Assembly: GCF_028882275.1 (NCBI RefSeq)
Contig: NZ_JARBUT010000005.1
Span: 267,267 to 331,266, forward strand
Length of the DNA stretch: 64,000 bases
Direction of reading: 5' to 3'
From: Nocardiopsis sp. N85
GTDB lineage: Bacteria > Actinomycetota > Actinomycetes > Streptosporangiales > Streptosporangiaceae
The notes under the pieces are model-generated. The model was given only the letters and a program-made list of their open reading frames with translations, did no database searches and had not been told where the DNA came from. The stretch's first letter is position 1; the number at the start of each line of letters is the position of its first letter. Position numbers and translations under genes: made by a program. This document shows, piece after piece, positions 36,674 through 46,550 of this stretch.

Positions 36674-36908
36674 TTTTCTCCTTTTCGGACACCATCGCGG
36701 TTTCGAGGTGTTCGCCCCTTCCGCTTCGAGGACTCCGGAACACGTGCGCGCGCCCGACAGTCCCACCGGGATCGGTCGCTTAGTGCATCTCGGCAAACGT
36801 TCCCGCACACACAAGGTAAAAGCCGGCGTCCAGCACTTGTCCATATCGTGATCCTGATGCAGTGTCGCTGGTAAGCGTCCTACTCCACACGCACTGCCGG
36901 AGGTGCCC

Positions 36909-37178
36909 ATGCCGGTGACCCACTCGCCGGAGATCCACGCCAAGCTCATCGAACGCATCCCGGCCGTCACCGGCCGCGAGATCCACGAGTGGTTCGACGC
37001 CCTCGACCAGGGTCCGGGTCTGCTCCGCTGCTCCGACCGGGCCAACTGGCTCGCCGACGAGTACGAGCTGCCCCCGTGGTACGCCCAGGCCCTCGTCACC
37101 GAATACGACCGCCGTCGCCGGAACCGCTCCATCCCCGCGCCGCGCCGCGAACGCGAGTCGAGCCCGCGAACGGCCTGA
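36909..37178 (+). CDS. Small DUF4287-type protein
   Basis: This 89-residue protein starts at ATG 36909, directly behind a perfect GGAGGT. It contains one helical domain (THSPEIHAKLIERIPAVTGR, WLADEYELPPWYAQALVTEY) of the DUF4287 type, ending in a basic Arg-rich tail. The domain is often found alone or fused in small actinobacterial proteins; the function is unknown. It is probably monocistronic, with a terminator just after. Confidence 0.82.
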   Translation: MPVTHSPEIHAKLIERIPAVTGREIHEWFDALDQGPGLLRCSDRANWLADEYELPPWYAQALVTEYDRRRRNRSIPAPRRERESSPRTA

Positions 37179-37224
37179 CCGGAGCGACCGTCACCCCCGT
37201 TCGGGGGGCACCGGGGAACGACGA

Positions 37225-37257
37225 AGGGGCCGTCCCGGCATCGCCGGGACGGCCCCT
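37225..37257. terminator. Bidirectional terminator
   Basis: A perfect 15-bp stem (37225-37239 with 37243-37257) and 3-nt loop lie between the convergent DUF4287 and Bax-inhibitor-like genes. Confidence 0.85.
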
Positions 37258-37279
37258 CGTGGATCGACTCCGGGGAGTG

Positions 37280-38209
37280 CTACTCGCCGAACATCGTCTT
37301 GAGCATCCAGAGCAGGCGCAGGATCTCGATGTAGAGCCAGACCAGCGAGGCGGTCAGGCCGAAGGCGAACAGCCAGGCGGTCTTGTCGGGGACACCGGCG
37401 TTGATGCCCTCCTCGATGCCCCGGAAGTCCAGGGCCAGGGTGCAGGCCGCGATGACGATGAACACCAGGCTGACGATCAGACCCAGCGGGCTGGGCTCAC
37501 GGATGCCGATGCCACCGGAGATGAAGAAGCTCGCGACGAAGTTGACCAGGATCAGGGCGAGGGCGCCCATGGAGGCGTAGGCGACGACCTTGACGAAACC
37601 GTCGGTCACCTTGATGATGCGGAACTTGTACAGCGCCAGCATGACGCCGAACACCAGGAAGGTGCCGAGCACGGCCTGGGTGACGAGCACACCGCCCGAG
37701 CCGGCGCCCTGCGTGGCGTCGAGGGTGCCGGCCAGGATGGCGGTGAGGCCACCGACGAGCAGGCCTTCGAGGGCCGCGTAGACCAGGGTGGCGACGGGGT
37801 TGGCGATGCCCTTGAAGCCGACGACCAGGCCCAGGACCAGTCCGCCGAGGCCGCCCACGATCGCGAGGAGCATGGCCAGGCCCGGAGAGGACTGGAAGAG
37901 GAAGTAGTTGATGACGGCCGTGACGACGACGAGACCGAGCGACATCCCGGTGCGCACGACGACGTCATCGATGGTCATCCGTGATTCGCCGAAGCCCTGG
38001 GCGGGACCGCCCGGGTACGACTGCTGCGGGTGACCCTGCTGGGGATAGGGCTGGCCGTAGCCCTGCTGGGGGTAACCCTGCTGCGGGTAGCCCTGCTGCG
38101 GGTACGGCTGTCCGTAACCCTGCTGACCGTAGCCCTGCTGGCCGTACCCTGCCGGGCCGGCCTGCTGGAGCGCCCGCTTGAGAACGGGGTTGGAGCTGCG
38201 CATCCGCAT
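37280..38209 (-). CDS. Bax inhibitor-1/YccA-like membrane protein with Gln/Tyr/Pro repeats
   Basis: This 309-residue protein has a low-complexity N-terminal tail (~16-70) made of GYGQQ, PYPQQ and GYPQQ units, then a BI-1-like domain with about seven membrane helices (~85-309). Family features include [12 protein letters not shown], the mid-protein [12 protein letters not shown] region and a late acidic/Trp segment ([17 protein letters not shown]). BI-1 relatives are pH-sensitive calcium leak channels in some bacteria; the role here is unknown. The tail could mediate clustering. ATG at 38209. Confidence 0.9.
   Translation of the reverse strand: MRMRSSNPVLKRALQQAGPAGYGQQGYGQQGYGQPYPQQGYPQQGYPQQGYGQPYPQQGHPQQSYPGGPAQGFGESRMTIDDVVVRTGMSLGLVVVTAVINYFLFQSSPGLAMLLAIVGGLGGLVLGLVVGFKGIANPVATLVYAALEGLLVGGLTAILAGTLDATQGAGSGGVLVTQAVLGTFLVFGVMLALYKFRIIKVTDGFVKVVAYASMGALALILVNFVASFFISGGIGIREPSPLGLIVSLVFIVIAACTLALDFRGIEEGINAGVPDKTAWLFAFGLTASLVWLYIEILRLLWMLKTMFGE
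38018..38160 (-). repeat. Short coding repeats (GYGQQ/PYPQQ)
   Basis: About nine degenerate 15-bp units, TACGGCCAGCAGGGC-like on the minus strand, encode the Gln/Tyr/Pro/Gly tail of the Bax-inhibitor-like protein. The repeats are coding, not CRISPR-like. Confidence 0.85.
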
Positions 38210-38384
38210 GTCCAGTCAAGACCTTTCGAAATACCGTGGATTACTGCCCACAAGGTAACGTACGGGCTTTCGCCGACGTTCCACGGCTCTGGTCACCGTT
38301 GGGAAACGGAGTTCCCCGGACGGAGAGGAAGGGCCGAGGTGGGAACCCCGGCCCGTGCCCCCGTCGACCACGCGGTGCCGTGGT

Positions 38385-39311
38385 CTAGTCGCGCGTGATG
38401 AGCGAGCGCGCCAGGAACAGCACGTTCGCGGGACGCTCCGCCAAACGGCGCATGTAGTAGCCGTACCACTCGGTGCCGTAGGGAACGTAGACGCGCATGC
38501 GCTTCCCCTCGGCGGCCAGGCGCTTCTGCTCCTCGTCCCGGATGCCGTAGAGCATCTGGTACTCGTAGTCGTCCGCGGTACGGCCGTTGGCCGCGGCCAG
38601 CCCACCGGCGATGGCGATCATCCGCGGGTCGTGCGAGGCCACCATCGGGTAGCCGTCGCCCTCCATGAGGACGCGCAGGGCGCGCACGTACGCCTTGTCG
38701 ACCTCGTGCTTGTCGCGGAAGGCCACGGACTCGGGCTCGTCGTAGGCGCCCTTGCACAGGCGCACGCGGGAACCGGCGCCGCTCAGGTCGCGGCAGTCCG
38801 CCTCGGTGCGGCGCAGGTAGGCCTGGAGCACCGCGCCCACGAACGGGAAGTCCTCGCGCAGCTCGCGCAGGATGCCCAGGGTGGAGTCGGTGGTGGTGTG
38901 GTCCTCCATGTCGAGGGTGACCGTGGTGCCGATGGCCTCGGCTGCCTCGGCGATGCGACGCGCGTTCTCCAGCGCGATCTTCTCGCCGTCGCGGTCCAGG
39001 AACTGACCGACCGCGGAGAGCTTGACCGAGACCTCGGCGCGGTCGCCCAGTCCCGCCTCGCCCAGCGCGGCCAGCAGGTCCTCGTAGGCCAGGACGGTGG
39101 CCTCGGCCTGGGTCCGGTCCTCGGTGTCCTCACCGAGGAAGTCCAGCGTGACCAGGCGGTCGAGGCCGAGGGCCTCGACGACGGGCAGGGCGGTGACCTG
39201 GTCCTCACCGGCGACGAACCGGTGGACCATGGCACGGGTGACGGGAGTGCGCTCGACGATCCGGCGGCAGGTGGTGGACCTGGCGGCGAGAAGCAGAGGC
39301 TTGCGGAGCAT
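38385..39311 (-). CDS. Proline dehydrogenase
   Basis: This 308-residue monofunctional FAD enzyme oxidises L-proline to pyrroline-5-carboxylate at the membrane, passing electrons to quinone. Typical TIM-barrel motifs are seen: SVKLSAVG near 100, TLDMEDHTTTDSTL, AVLQAYLRRTEAD, RLCKGAYDEP and ASHDPRMI; the last block (YEYQMLYGIRDEEQKRLA) binds proline and FAD. Length is normal for short bacterial PRODH. It lies 164 bp after pruA on the same strand, and the two enzymes are consecutive in the pathway. ATG at 39311. Confidence 0.94.
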   Translation of the reverse strand: MLRKPLLLAARSTTCRRIVERTPVTRAMVHRFVAGEDQVTALPVVEALGLDRLVTLDFLGEDTEDRTQAEATVLAYEDLLAALGEAGLGDRAEVSVKLSAVGQFLDRDGEKIALENARRIAEAAEAIGTTVTLDMEDHTTTDSTLGILRELREDFPFVGAVLQAYLRRTEADCRDLSGAGSRVRLCKGAYDEPESVAFRDKHEVDKAYVRALRVLMEGDGYPMVASHDPRMIAIAGGLAAANGRTADDYEYQMLYGIRDEEQKRLAAEGKRMRVYVPYGTEWYGYYMRRLAERPANVLFLARSLITRD

Positions 39312-39359
39312 GGTGACCTCGAAGAAGACAAGCGCGGACGGACGCGCCGCGACGGGTGG

Positions 39360-39443
39360 GGCGCGGCCGGGGATCGGCCCGGCCGCGCCAGTGGTTCCTC
39401 GGGGGGCGGGAGGTCCGCACCCCTCAGGACGGGAGGGGTGCGG
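39360..39443 (-). terminator. Two hairpins between pruA and proline dehydrogenase
   Basis: A 12-bp stem (39360-39371 with 39378-39389) and an 11-bp stem (39415-39425 with 39433-39443) lie in the 164-bp gap. They could end part of the pruA transcript or act as an mRNA processing/attenuation site that sets the ratio of the two enzymes. Confidence 0.55.
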
Positions 39444-39475
39444 AACCGGTGATCACCCCTGTAGGGGTGGGCGGA

Positions 39476-41101
<1,626 letters not shown>

Positions 41102-41213
41102 GGGCACCTCCCTGAAAGTCGTATCCCTGAATCACGCAGGGGCTGTCTCATCCAACGTTCGCAGAGCGAGCCCGTGCGAACCTTGTGGGACGGGCCACTC
41201 TTTGCCCGAGCTG

Positions 41214-41231
41214 TTTGTCCCTTGGGACAAA
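41214..41231. promoter_or_regulatory. Candidate operator of the proline genes
   Basis: TTTGTCCC and GGGACAAA form a perfect inverted repeat around TT, between pruA and the PucR-type gene. It is 113-130 bp upstream of pruA and 79-96 bp upstream of the regulator. A CCAACGTTCG element occurs on both sides (about 41152 and 41278). Confidence 0.6.
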
Positions 41232-41309
41232 ATGAAACCCGAAGGTCCAGCGACGTCCCAACGACACCGCACGCGCACCAACGTTCGACGACCGCCAACG
41301 GAGCCCTCT

Positions 41310-43031
41310 GTGACATCCTCCATCACCGCTGGTCAAGACAGAGATTCGGACGCCCCGCGCCCGGGGGTGCCCCTGCGCGGTCTCCTGTTGGCCCTGGGCG
41401 ACCCGATCGTGGACGTGGCCGCCGCCCCGGCAGGCCTGGATGTCCAGGTGGACAACGTCCTCATCATGGACCCCGAGGACCGGACCGAGGTGCGCGCCGG
41501 AGACCTGGTGCTGCTCATCGGAGCCCGGGGCGGCTCGGCCCGCCGACTGGTGCGGTCGATCGCCGAGCGGGGCGCCACCGCCGTCGCCGTCAAGGGCGGG
41601 CTCCCTCACGATCGGGAGGAGGCGCCCGCCCGGGGACGTCCTCGGATCGGCGGGGACGATCTGGCGCCACTGCGGGCCGAGGCCCAGGAGGCGGGCATCA
41701 CGTTGCTGGTGGTGCGCCCGGAGGTGCGCTGGGACCGGTTCCAGGCGGTGTGCCAGGGCATCGTGGACGACGCCCGGCTGCTCGACGGCGGTGACGTGGG
41801 CGAGGCCGACGGCGACCTGTTCTCGATGGCGCAGACGATCGCACAGCTCACCGGCGGGCTGGTGAGCATCGAGGACTCCGCGAGCCGGGTGCTGGCCTAC
41901 TCCAGTGGCGCGGAGGTGGACGAGCTGCGACGGCTGTCGGTACTGGGCCGTCGGGGGCCGGAGTCGTACCTGGCGTTGCTGCGCGAGTGGGGGGTGTTCG
42001 CCACCCTGCGCGCGGGCGAGGAGGTGGTGCGCATCGACGAACACCCCGACCTCGGCATCCGGCGGCGCCTGGCCGTGGGCATCCACGCCGGTGACCGGCC
42101 GCTCGGCGCGATCTGGGTGCAGGAGGGGTCCCGGCCCCTGGCCGAGCACGCCGAGGAGGCCCTGTTGGGCGCGGCGCGCACCACGGCCCTCCAGATGATC
42201 CGCCAGCGTACGCGGGCCAGCGCCGGGCTGCGGTTGCGCGAGGACCTGCTCTCCAGCCTGTTGGAGGGGCGGATCGACGCCGCCGCGCTGGCCGACACCG
42301 TGGAGGTGCGCAGTGATCGGGCCGCGCTGGTGGTGGCGTTCGCCCTCGACGGGGAGGAGGGGGGCGAGCGGGCCGATCGTCCGGAACGGGAGTTGCGCCG
42401 TCGCCGGTTCATCGACCTGGTGTCGGTGCACACGGCCGCCTACCGGCGCAGTTCGCTGGTGACGGAGTTGAACGGGCGGGTGTACGTCCTGCTGCCCGAC
42501 CTGGTCCACGACCAGGGGGGTCCGGAGCGGTCGGTGGTGACGTTGAGCGGCAAGATCGTGGAGGCGGCCCGGGGTGCGTTGGGGTCGCGGGTACGGGCCG
42601 CGATCGGATCACCGGTGGGCCGGTTGGCGGACGTGCCGGAGTCACGGCAGGAGGCCGACCGGGTGTTGGAGGCGATGCGGGGGGACGCCGACCGGGAGGT
42701 CGCGACCATCGACGACGTGCGTTCGCGGGTGCTCATCCGGGAGACGCTGGCGCGCCTGCGCGAGGACCCGTCGCTGCGCGATCCCCGGGTCGACCGGCTG
42801 GTGGAGTACGACCGGGGAGGCGGGTCGGAGCTGGTGCGGTCGCTGTCGGCGTACCTGGAGGAGTTCGGGGACGCCAGGGCGGCGGCGGATCGGCTGCACA
42901 TCCATCCGAACACCCTGCGCTACCGGGTGCGGCGCGCCGCGGAGATCAGCGGTATCGACCTGTCCGCCCCGGGGGAACGGCTGTTCACCCAGCTCCAGCT
43001 GATGATGGAACGGGATCGTCCCGCGAAGTGA
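41310..43031 (+). CDS. PucR-family transcriptional regulator of proline catabolism
   Basis: The protein has about 573 residues. An N-terminal PucR-type ligand region (~20-170), a GAF-like middle (~175-300) and a degenerate GGDEF-like part lead to the C-terminal helix-turn-helix (~515-560: DARAAADRLHIHPNTLRYRVRR), the PucR/CdaR hallmark. The GTG at 41310 is preferred: it follows GGAG, and upstream in-frame codons are the promoter region. In Streptomyces and Deinococcus-type systems such proteins activate proline dehydrogenase and pruA in response to proline; the divergent arrangement here strongly suggests the same job. Confidence 0.9.
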   Translation: MTSSITAGQDRDSDAPRPGVPLRGLLLALGDPIVDVAAAPAGLDVQVDNVLIMDPEDRTEVRAGDLVLLIGARGGSARRLVRSIAERGATAVAVKGGLPHDREEAPARGRPRIGGDDLAPLRAEAQEAGITLLVVRPEVRWDRFQAVCQGIVDDARLLDGGDVGEADGDLFSMAQTIAQLTGGLVSIEDSASRVLAYSSGAEVDELRRLSVLGRRGPESYLALLREWGVFATLRAGEEVVRIDEHPDLGIRRRLAVGIHAGDRPLGAIWVQEGSRPLAEHAEEALLGAARTTALQMIRQRTRASAGLRLREDLLSSLLEGRIDAAALADTVEVRSDRAALVVAFALDGEEGGERADRPERELRRRRFIDLVSVHTAAYRRSSLVTELNGRVYVLLPDLVHDQGGPERSVVTLSGKIVEAARGALGSRVRAAIGSPVGRLADVPESRQEADRVLEAMRGDADREVATIDDVRSRVLIRETLARLREDPSLRDPRVDRLVEYDRGGGSELVRSLSAYLEEFGDARAAADRLHIHPNTLRYRVRRAAEISGIDLSAPGERLFTQLQLMMERDRPAK

Positions 43032-43058
43032 GCGCGGGCACCCGGAAGGGCGTACGAG

Positions 43059-43132
43059 TACCCCCGGTCGGACTCGAACCGACACTTGTGACCCTTTTAG
43101 GGGGCCTGCCTCTACCATTGGGCTACGAGGGC
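43059..43132 (-). tRNA. tRNA-like gene, anticodon UAA, short variable arm
   Basis: A 74-nt cloverleaf: acceptor 7 bp (two G-U pairs, discriminator A), D arm with GGTAGA loop (3-4 bp), anticodon stem GGCCC/GGGTC, loop CCTAAAA, 6-nt variable loop, T arm GTCGG-TTCGAGT-CCGAC. CCA is not encoded. Read canonically, positions 34-36 are UAA (leucine), but tRNA-Leu should have a long variable arm, and position 33 is C rather than the near-universal U. It lies convergent to the PucR gene and downstream of ndh. Isotype uncertain: unusual isoacceptor, tRNA-like RNA or decaying gene. Confidence 0.75.
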
Positions 43133-43197
43133 GAGCCCATCATACCGGCCGGACCGGCCGCGCATTCGGCTCTCGTTGGCCGGAACGGGACACGCGA

Positions 43198-43229
43198 AGC
43201 GGCCGTTCCCCCGCGGGGGAACGGCCGCT
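43198..43229 (-). terminator. Terminator after ndh
   Basis: A perfect 32-bp palindrome lies 15 bp after the ndh stop, between ndh and the tRNA gene. Confidence 0.85.
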
Positions 43230-43244
43230 CTCGTCGTTCGCCGG

Positions 43245-44624
43245 TCAGCTCACGCGACGCAGGTTGCCGCCTTCGACGGCCTGCGGGTTGCTGGCCTCGG
43301 CGAAGGCCTGGCGGGGCTCGACCATCTCCGGCAGCGCGGCGAAGTCGCGGCGCAGGAAGAACCCGAGCGTCCAGTCCGACAGCACCCGCAGCTTGCGGTT
43401 GAAGGTCGGGACCGCGAGCAGGTGGTAGGAGCGGTGCGCGTACCAGGCGAGCCGGCCGTTGAGCTTGATCTTGCCGAACAGCTGGGCGGCGCCCTTGTGC
43501 ATGCCCAGACCGGCGACCGCGCCGAGGTTCTTGTGGCGGTAGGCGGTGAGCTTCGTGCCGCGCAGGGTGGCGATCACGTTGTCGGCCAGCACCGGGGCCT
43601 GGCGGACCGCGTTCTGGGCGTTGGGCGGGTAGTAGCCGCCGTTGCCGTCGGGCACCTGGGCGTTGTCGCCACCGGCGAAGGCGTTCTCCACACCGTTGAC
43701 GGTGAGGTTCTCACCGGTGTCGATGTGGCCCTTGGGGCCGAGCGGCAGGTCGCTGGCGGCGACGACCGGGCTGGGCTTGACGCCGGCGGTCCACACCAGG
43801 GTGCCCGCGTCGAACTCGGTGCCGTCGCTGAGCTTGATGCGCTGGTCGGCGGCCGACTCCAGGAACGTCTTGAGGCGGACGTCGATGCCGCGGCGACGGA
43901 GCTGGTTGAGGGCCTTGGTGCCGACCTCGGGGCCGACCTCGGGCAGGATCTTGTCGGCGGCCTCGATGAGGAAGAAGCGCACGTCCGACTGGTCGATCGA
44001 GGGGTGGATGCGGACCGCGTCGCGGACCATGTCCTCCAGCTCGGCGATGGCCTCGGCACCGGCGAAGCCGCCGCCGACGAACACGAAGGTCAGCGCCTTG
44101 CGGCGGACGTCCTCGTCGTCGGTGGAGTCGGCGATCGTCAGCTGGTCGAGGACGTGGTTGCGCAGGTAGGCGGCCTCTTCGACCGTCTTGATGCCGATGC
44201 CCCACTCGGCCAGGCCGGGGATGGGCAGGGTGCGCGAGACGGCGCCGGCCGCCATGACCAGGTGGTCGTAGGCGATGGTCTCGGGCTCGCCCACGTTGGG
44301 CTCGAAGCGGACCGTGCGGTCGGCGTGGTCGATGCGCACGACGCGGCCGCCGAGGACGCGCGTCCGCTTGAAGACCTTGCGCAGCGGAACGACGACGTGG
44401 CGGGGGGAGATGCTCCCGGCCGCCGCCTCGGGCAGGAACGGCTGGTAGGTCATGTAGGAGTTGGGGTCGATGACGGTGATCCGCGCCTCGCCGGCCCCGA
44501 GCTTCTTCTCCAGCCGCTTCGCGGTGTACATCCCGAGGTAACCGCCACCGACGATGAGGATGTGCGGGATCTCCGCCTCGTCCCCTCCGCCGTGCACCAG
44601 CCGGTAGTTCCTGCTCTCGGTCAT
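43245..44624 (-). CDS. ndh: Type II NADH dehydrogenase
   Basis: This 459-residue single-subunit, non-proton-pumping NADH:quinone oxidoreductase has an FAD-binding Rossmann motif (HILIVGGGYLGMYTAKRL, near 21), an NADH-binding one (TFVFVGGGFAGAEAIAELE, near 170), WTAGVKPSPV, the FAD closing motif NAFAGGDNAQV and a C-terminal amphipathic membrane-binding region (YHLLAVPTFNRKLR, LGFFLRRD). It recycles NADH and feeds the menaquinone pool. Two Rex-type operators lie 115-237 bp upstream, so expression should respond to NADH/NAD ratio. ATG at 44624; terminator at 43198. Confidence 0.95.
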   Translation of the reverse strand: MTESRNYRLVHGGGDEAEIPHILIVGGGYLGMYTAKRLEKKLGAGEARITVIDPNSYMTYQPFLPEAAAGSISPRHVVVPLRKVFKRTRVLGGRVVRIDHADRTVRFEPNVGEPETIAYDHLVMAAGAVSRTLPIPGLAEWGIGIKTVEEAAYLRNHVLDQLTIADSTDDEDVRRKALTFVFVGGGFAGAEAIAELEDMVRDAVRIHPSIDQSDVRFFLIEAADKILPEVGPEVGTKALNQLRRRGIDVRLKTFLESAADQRIKLSDGTEFDAGTLVWTAGVKPSPVVAASDLPLGPKGHIDTGENLTVNGVENAFAGGDNAQVPDGNGGYYPPNAQNAVRQAPVLADNVIATLRGTKLTAYRHKNLGAVAGLGMHKGAAQLFGKIKLNGRLAWYAHRSYHLLAVPTFNRKLRVLSDWTLGFFLRRDFAALPEMVEPRQAFAEASNPQAVEGGNLRRVS

Positions 44625-44738
44625 CGCATATCCGCCCTAACGGTTTCTTTCTCGCCCCCTGCTCGTGCGGGGGGTGGGGGTCGCCACTCGGTGTTGCGCG
44701 TCGTGGCTGTTACGGGACCCCGACCTTTTTGTCGCTGC

Positions 44739-44756
44739 TTGTGCATTCTTTCACAA
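44739..44756. promoter_or_regulatory. Rex operator, proximal
   Basis: TTGTGCATTCTTTCACAA matches the 18-bp Rex operator pattern TTGTG-N8-CACAA, 115-132 bp upstream of the ndh start. Rex represses respiratory genes when NADH is low. Confidence 0.85.
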
Positions 44757-44843
44757 GCATCTACCCACAGAGAAGGTTCACACAAGCCCACCTTCCCACC
44801 ACTTTCCGACCTGACGGAAATGTGTCTTCCCAGGTCAGAGCGG

Positions 44844-44861
44844 TTGTGAAAGCATTCACAA
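44844..44861. promoter_or_regulatory. Rex operator, distal
   Basis: TTGTGAAAGCATTCACAA is an 18-bp Rex operator with TTGTGAA and TTCACAA arms (7 bp perfect), 220-237 bp upstream of the ndh start. Its centre is 105 bp from the proximal site, about ten helical turns. Confidence 0.9.
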
Positions 44862-44935
44862 GGGTCTGTGGGGGTGACACGTCTCACCCGAAGGGCCCTT
44901 GTCCGGACCCTGAAAGACCCTGGTGAAAGCCGTAC

Positions 44936-45922
44936 CTAGACCACCAGGCTCCAGGCCACGCCGTCCAGGATGTCGTGCTCACTCGTCGTGAACGCGTCGG
45001 CACCCGTCCGGGCGAGCACGCGGGACAGCACCAGCGCGCCGGCCCCGATCACGTCGACCCGACCCGGGTGCATGACGCCGATCTCCGAACGCTCCATGGC
45101 CGTGGACCCGAGCAGCCGTTCGGTGATCCGGTCCAGTTCGGCCACGGGCACACGCGAGTGGTGGATCCGCTCCGAGTCGTACTCCGGCAGGTCCAGGAAG
45201 ATCCCCGCGACCGTGGTCGCGGTCCCCGCGACGCACACCACCGACCCGGCCTCACGCAACGGCACGACCCGCTCGACCTCGTCCAACGCCGCGTCGATGT
45301 CGGCGGTCGCCGCCGCGATCTCCTCGGCCGTGGGCGGGTCGCCGCGCAGGTGTCGCTCGGTCATCCGGACACAGCCGATGTTGACCGACAACGCCGCCCG
45401 CACCAGCTCCTCGTCCGATCCGGGCTCGGCGCCCAGGACGAACTCGGTGGACCCGCCGCCGATGTCCACCACCAGGAACGGAGGCGCGAAGTCGGTGGGG
45501 CCGCCCTCGGCCGCCTCGGCCGCGAACTCCGCGGTGGCGCCCACGAAGGACAGCTCGGCCTCGTCGAGGCCGGTGACCACCTCCGGCTCCACCTTGAGGA
45601 TCTCGCGCACGCCGTCGATGAACACCTGACGGTTGCTCGCGTCCCGGGTGGCGCTGGTGGCGACCATCCGCACCGCGTCCGGCCCCAGTTCGATACCGTG
45701 CGCCTCGATGGCCTCGGCGTAGGTGCGCAGCGCGTCGAAGGTGCGCTCCAGGGCCTGGGGGGCGAACGCCCCGGTCTCGTCGACGCCCTCGCCCAGACGC
45801 ACGATCTCCATGCGCCGGTCGACATCGACGACCTGGACCTCATCGCCGTCGATGTGCACGACGTCGGCGATCAGCAACCTGATCGAGTTGGTCCCACAGT
45901 CGATCGCCGCGACACCGCTCAT
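44936..45922 (-). CDS. ppx: Ppx/GppA-family exopolyphosphatase
   Basis: This 328-residue protein of the ASKHA (actin-like) fold hydrolyses polyphosphate or pppGpp. Phosphate-1 motif AAIDCGTNSIRLLIA is near 5-20, phosphate-2 VVDIGGGSTEFV near 148-160, and the connecting CVAGTATTVAG near 225. It is the short two-domain actinobacterial type (Rv1026-like), lacking the C-terminal HD domain of E. coli Ppx. Its ATG at 45922 overlaps the upstream DUF501 stop (ATGA), indicating translational coupling. Confidence 0.93.
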   Translation of the reverse strand: MSGVAAIDCGTNSIRLLIADVVHIDGDEVQVVDVDRRMEIVRLGEGVDETGAFAPQALERTFDALRTYAEAIEAHGIELGPDAVRMVATSATRDASNRQVFIDGVREILKVEPEVVTGLDEAELSFVGATAEFAAEAAEGGPTDFAPPFLVVDIGGGSTEFVLGAEPGSDEELVRAALSVNIGCVRMTERHLRGDPPTAEEIAAATADIDAALDEVERVVPLREAGSVVCVAGTATTVAGIFLDLPEYDSERIHHSRVPVAELDRITERLLGSTAMERSEIGVMHPGRVDVIGAGALVLSRVLARTGADAFTTSEHDILDGVAWSLVV

Positions 45923-46497
45923 GAACCGTTCCCTTCAGAGCCCTCACGGGCGTTCTCGTCGACGCACGCACACGGTCCCTTGTCCCACCAGTGCGGCAGT
46001 TCCTCCAGCGCCTCGGCGCCGAAGGGGTTGACGCCCGGTTCGGCCAACTCGTGGGCGACCAGCGCGTGCAGGCACTTCACCCGGGCGGGCATGCCCCCGG
46101 TGCTCTGCATCCCCTCCGGCAACGGCTCGACGCCGTCGCGGCGCGCCTGCTCGGCCCGCTCGGCGACGTAGGACTCGTGCGCCTTGGTGTAGGAGGCCCG
46201 CAGGTCCGGGTCCTCGGCCAGGCGGTCCTGCATCTCGCGCATGCGGCCGGAGTTCTCCATCCGGCCGATGGCGGAGGCGGCGCGCGGGCACGTCAGGTAG
46301 TACAACGTCGGGAAGGGCGTGCCGTCTTCCAGCCGCGGAGCCGTGCGGACCACGTCCGGCAGGCCGCAGGGGCAGCGGTGGGCGACACCGCGCACGCCGC
46401 GCGGGACACGGCCCAGTTGGAGTTCGATGGCGGCGAGGTCGCGCTCGGCGACGGCGTCCCCGGTACGCCCGGGTGCGGGCTGATCTGCGGAAGTCAT
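45919..46497 (-). CDS. DUF501 protein
   Basis: This 192-residue protein carries the DUF501 pattern: RGVRGVAHRCPCGLPDVV with a CxC, FPTLYYLTCPR, IGRMENSGRM and HALVAHELAEPGVNPFG, ending in a CACVDEN segment. The conserved cysteines suggest metal or redox chemistry. The family lies between ftsB and ppx in nearly all actinobacteria (Rv1025); the function is unknown. ATG at 46497. Stop overlaps the ppx start by 4 nt. Confidence 0.92.
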   Translation of the reverse strand: MTSADQPAPGRTGDAVAERDLAAIELQLGRVPRGVRGVAHRCPCGLPDVVRTAPRLEDGTPFPTLYYLTCPRAASAIGRMENSGRMREMQDRLAEDPDLRASYTKAHESYVAERAEQARRDGVEPLPEGMQSTGGMPARVKCLHALVAHELAEPGVNPFGAEALEELPHWWDKGPCACVDENAREGSEGNGS

Positions 46498-46550
46498 GAC
46501 CGATCCAGGATAGGGCCACCGGCGCGCCGGCGTTCCCGCCCGGGGCCGGG

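Larger units (their letters stand above)
44625..44935. promoter_or_regulatory. ndh upstream region (311 bp)
   Basis: This gene-free stretch between ppx and ndh is locally AT-richer than the rest of the window. It holds both Rex operators; a half-site-like TTCACACAAG lies between them at about 44777. Confidence 0.7.

Noticed and set aside
38018..38160. Short tandem repeats that might be a CRISPR array
   Set aside because: They are 15-bp coding repeats without unique spacers, in frame with the Bax-inhibitor-like gene.
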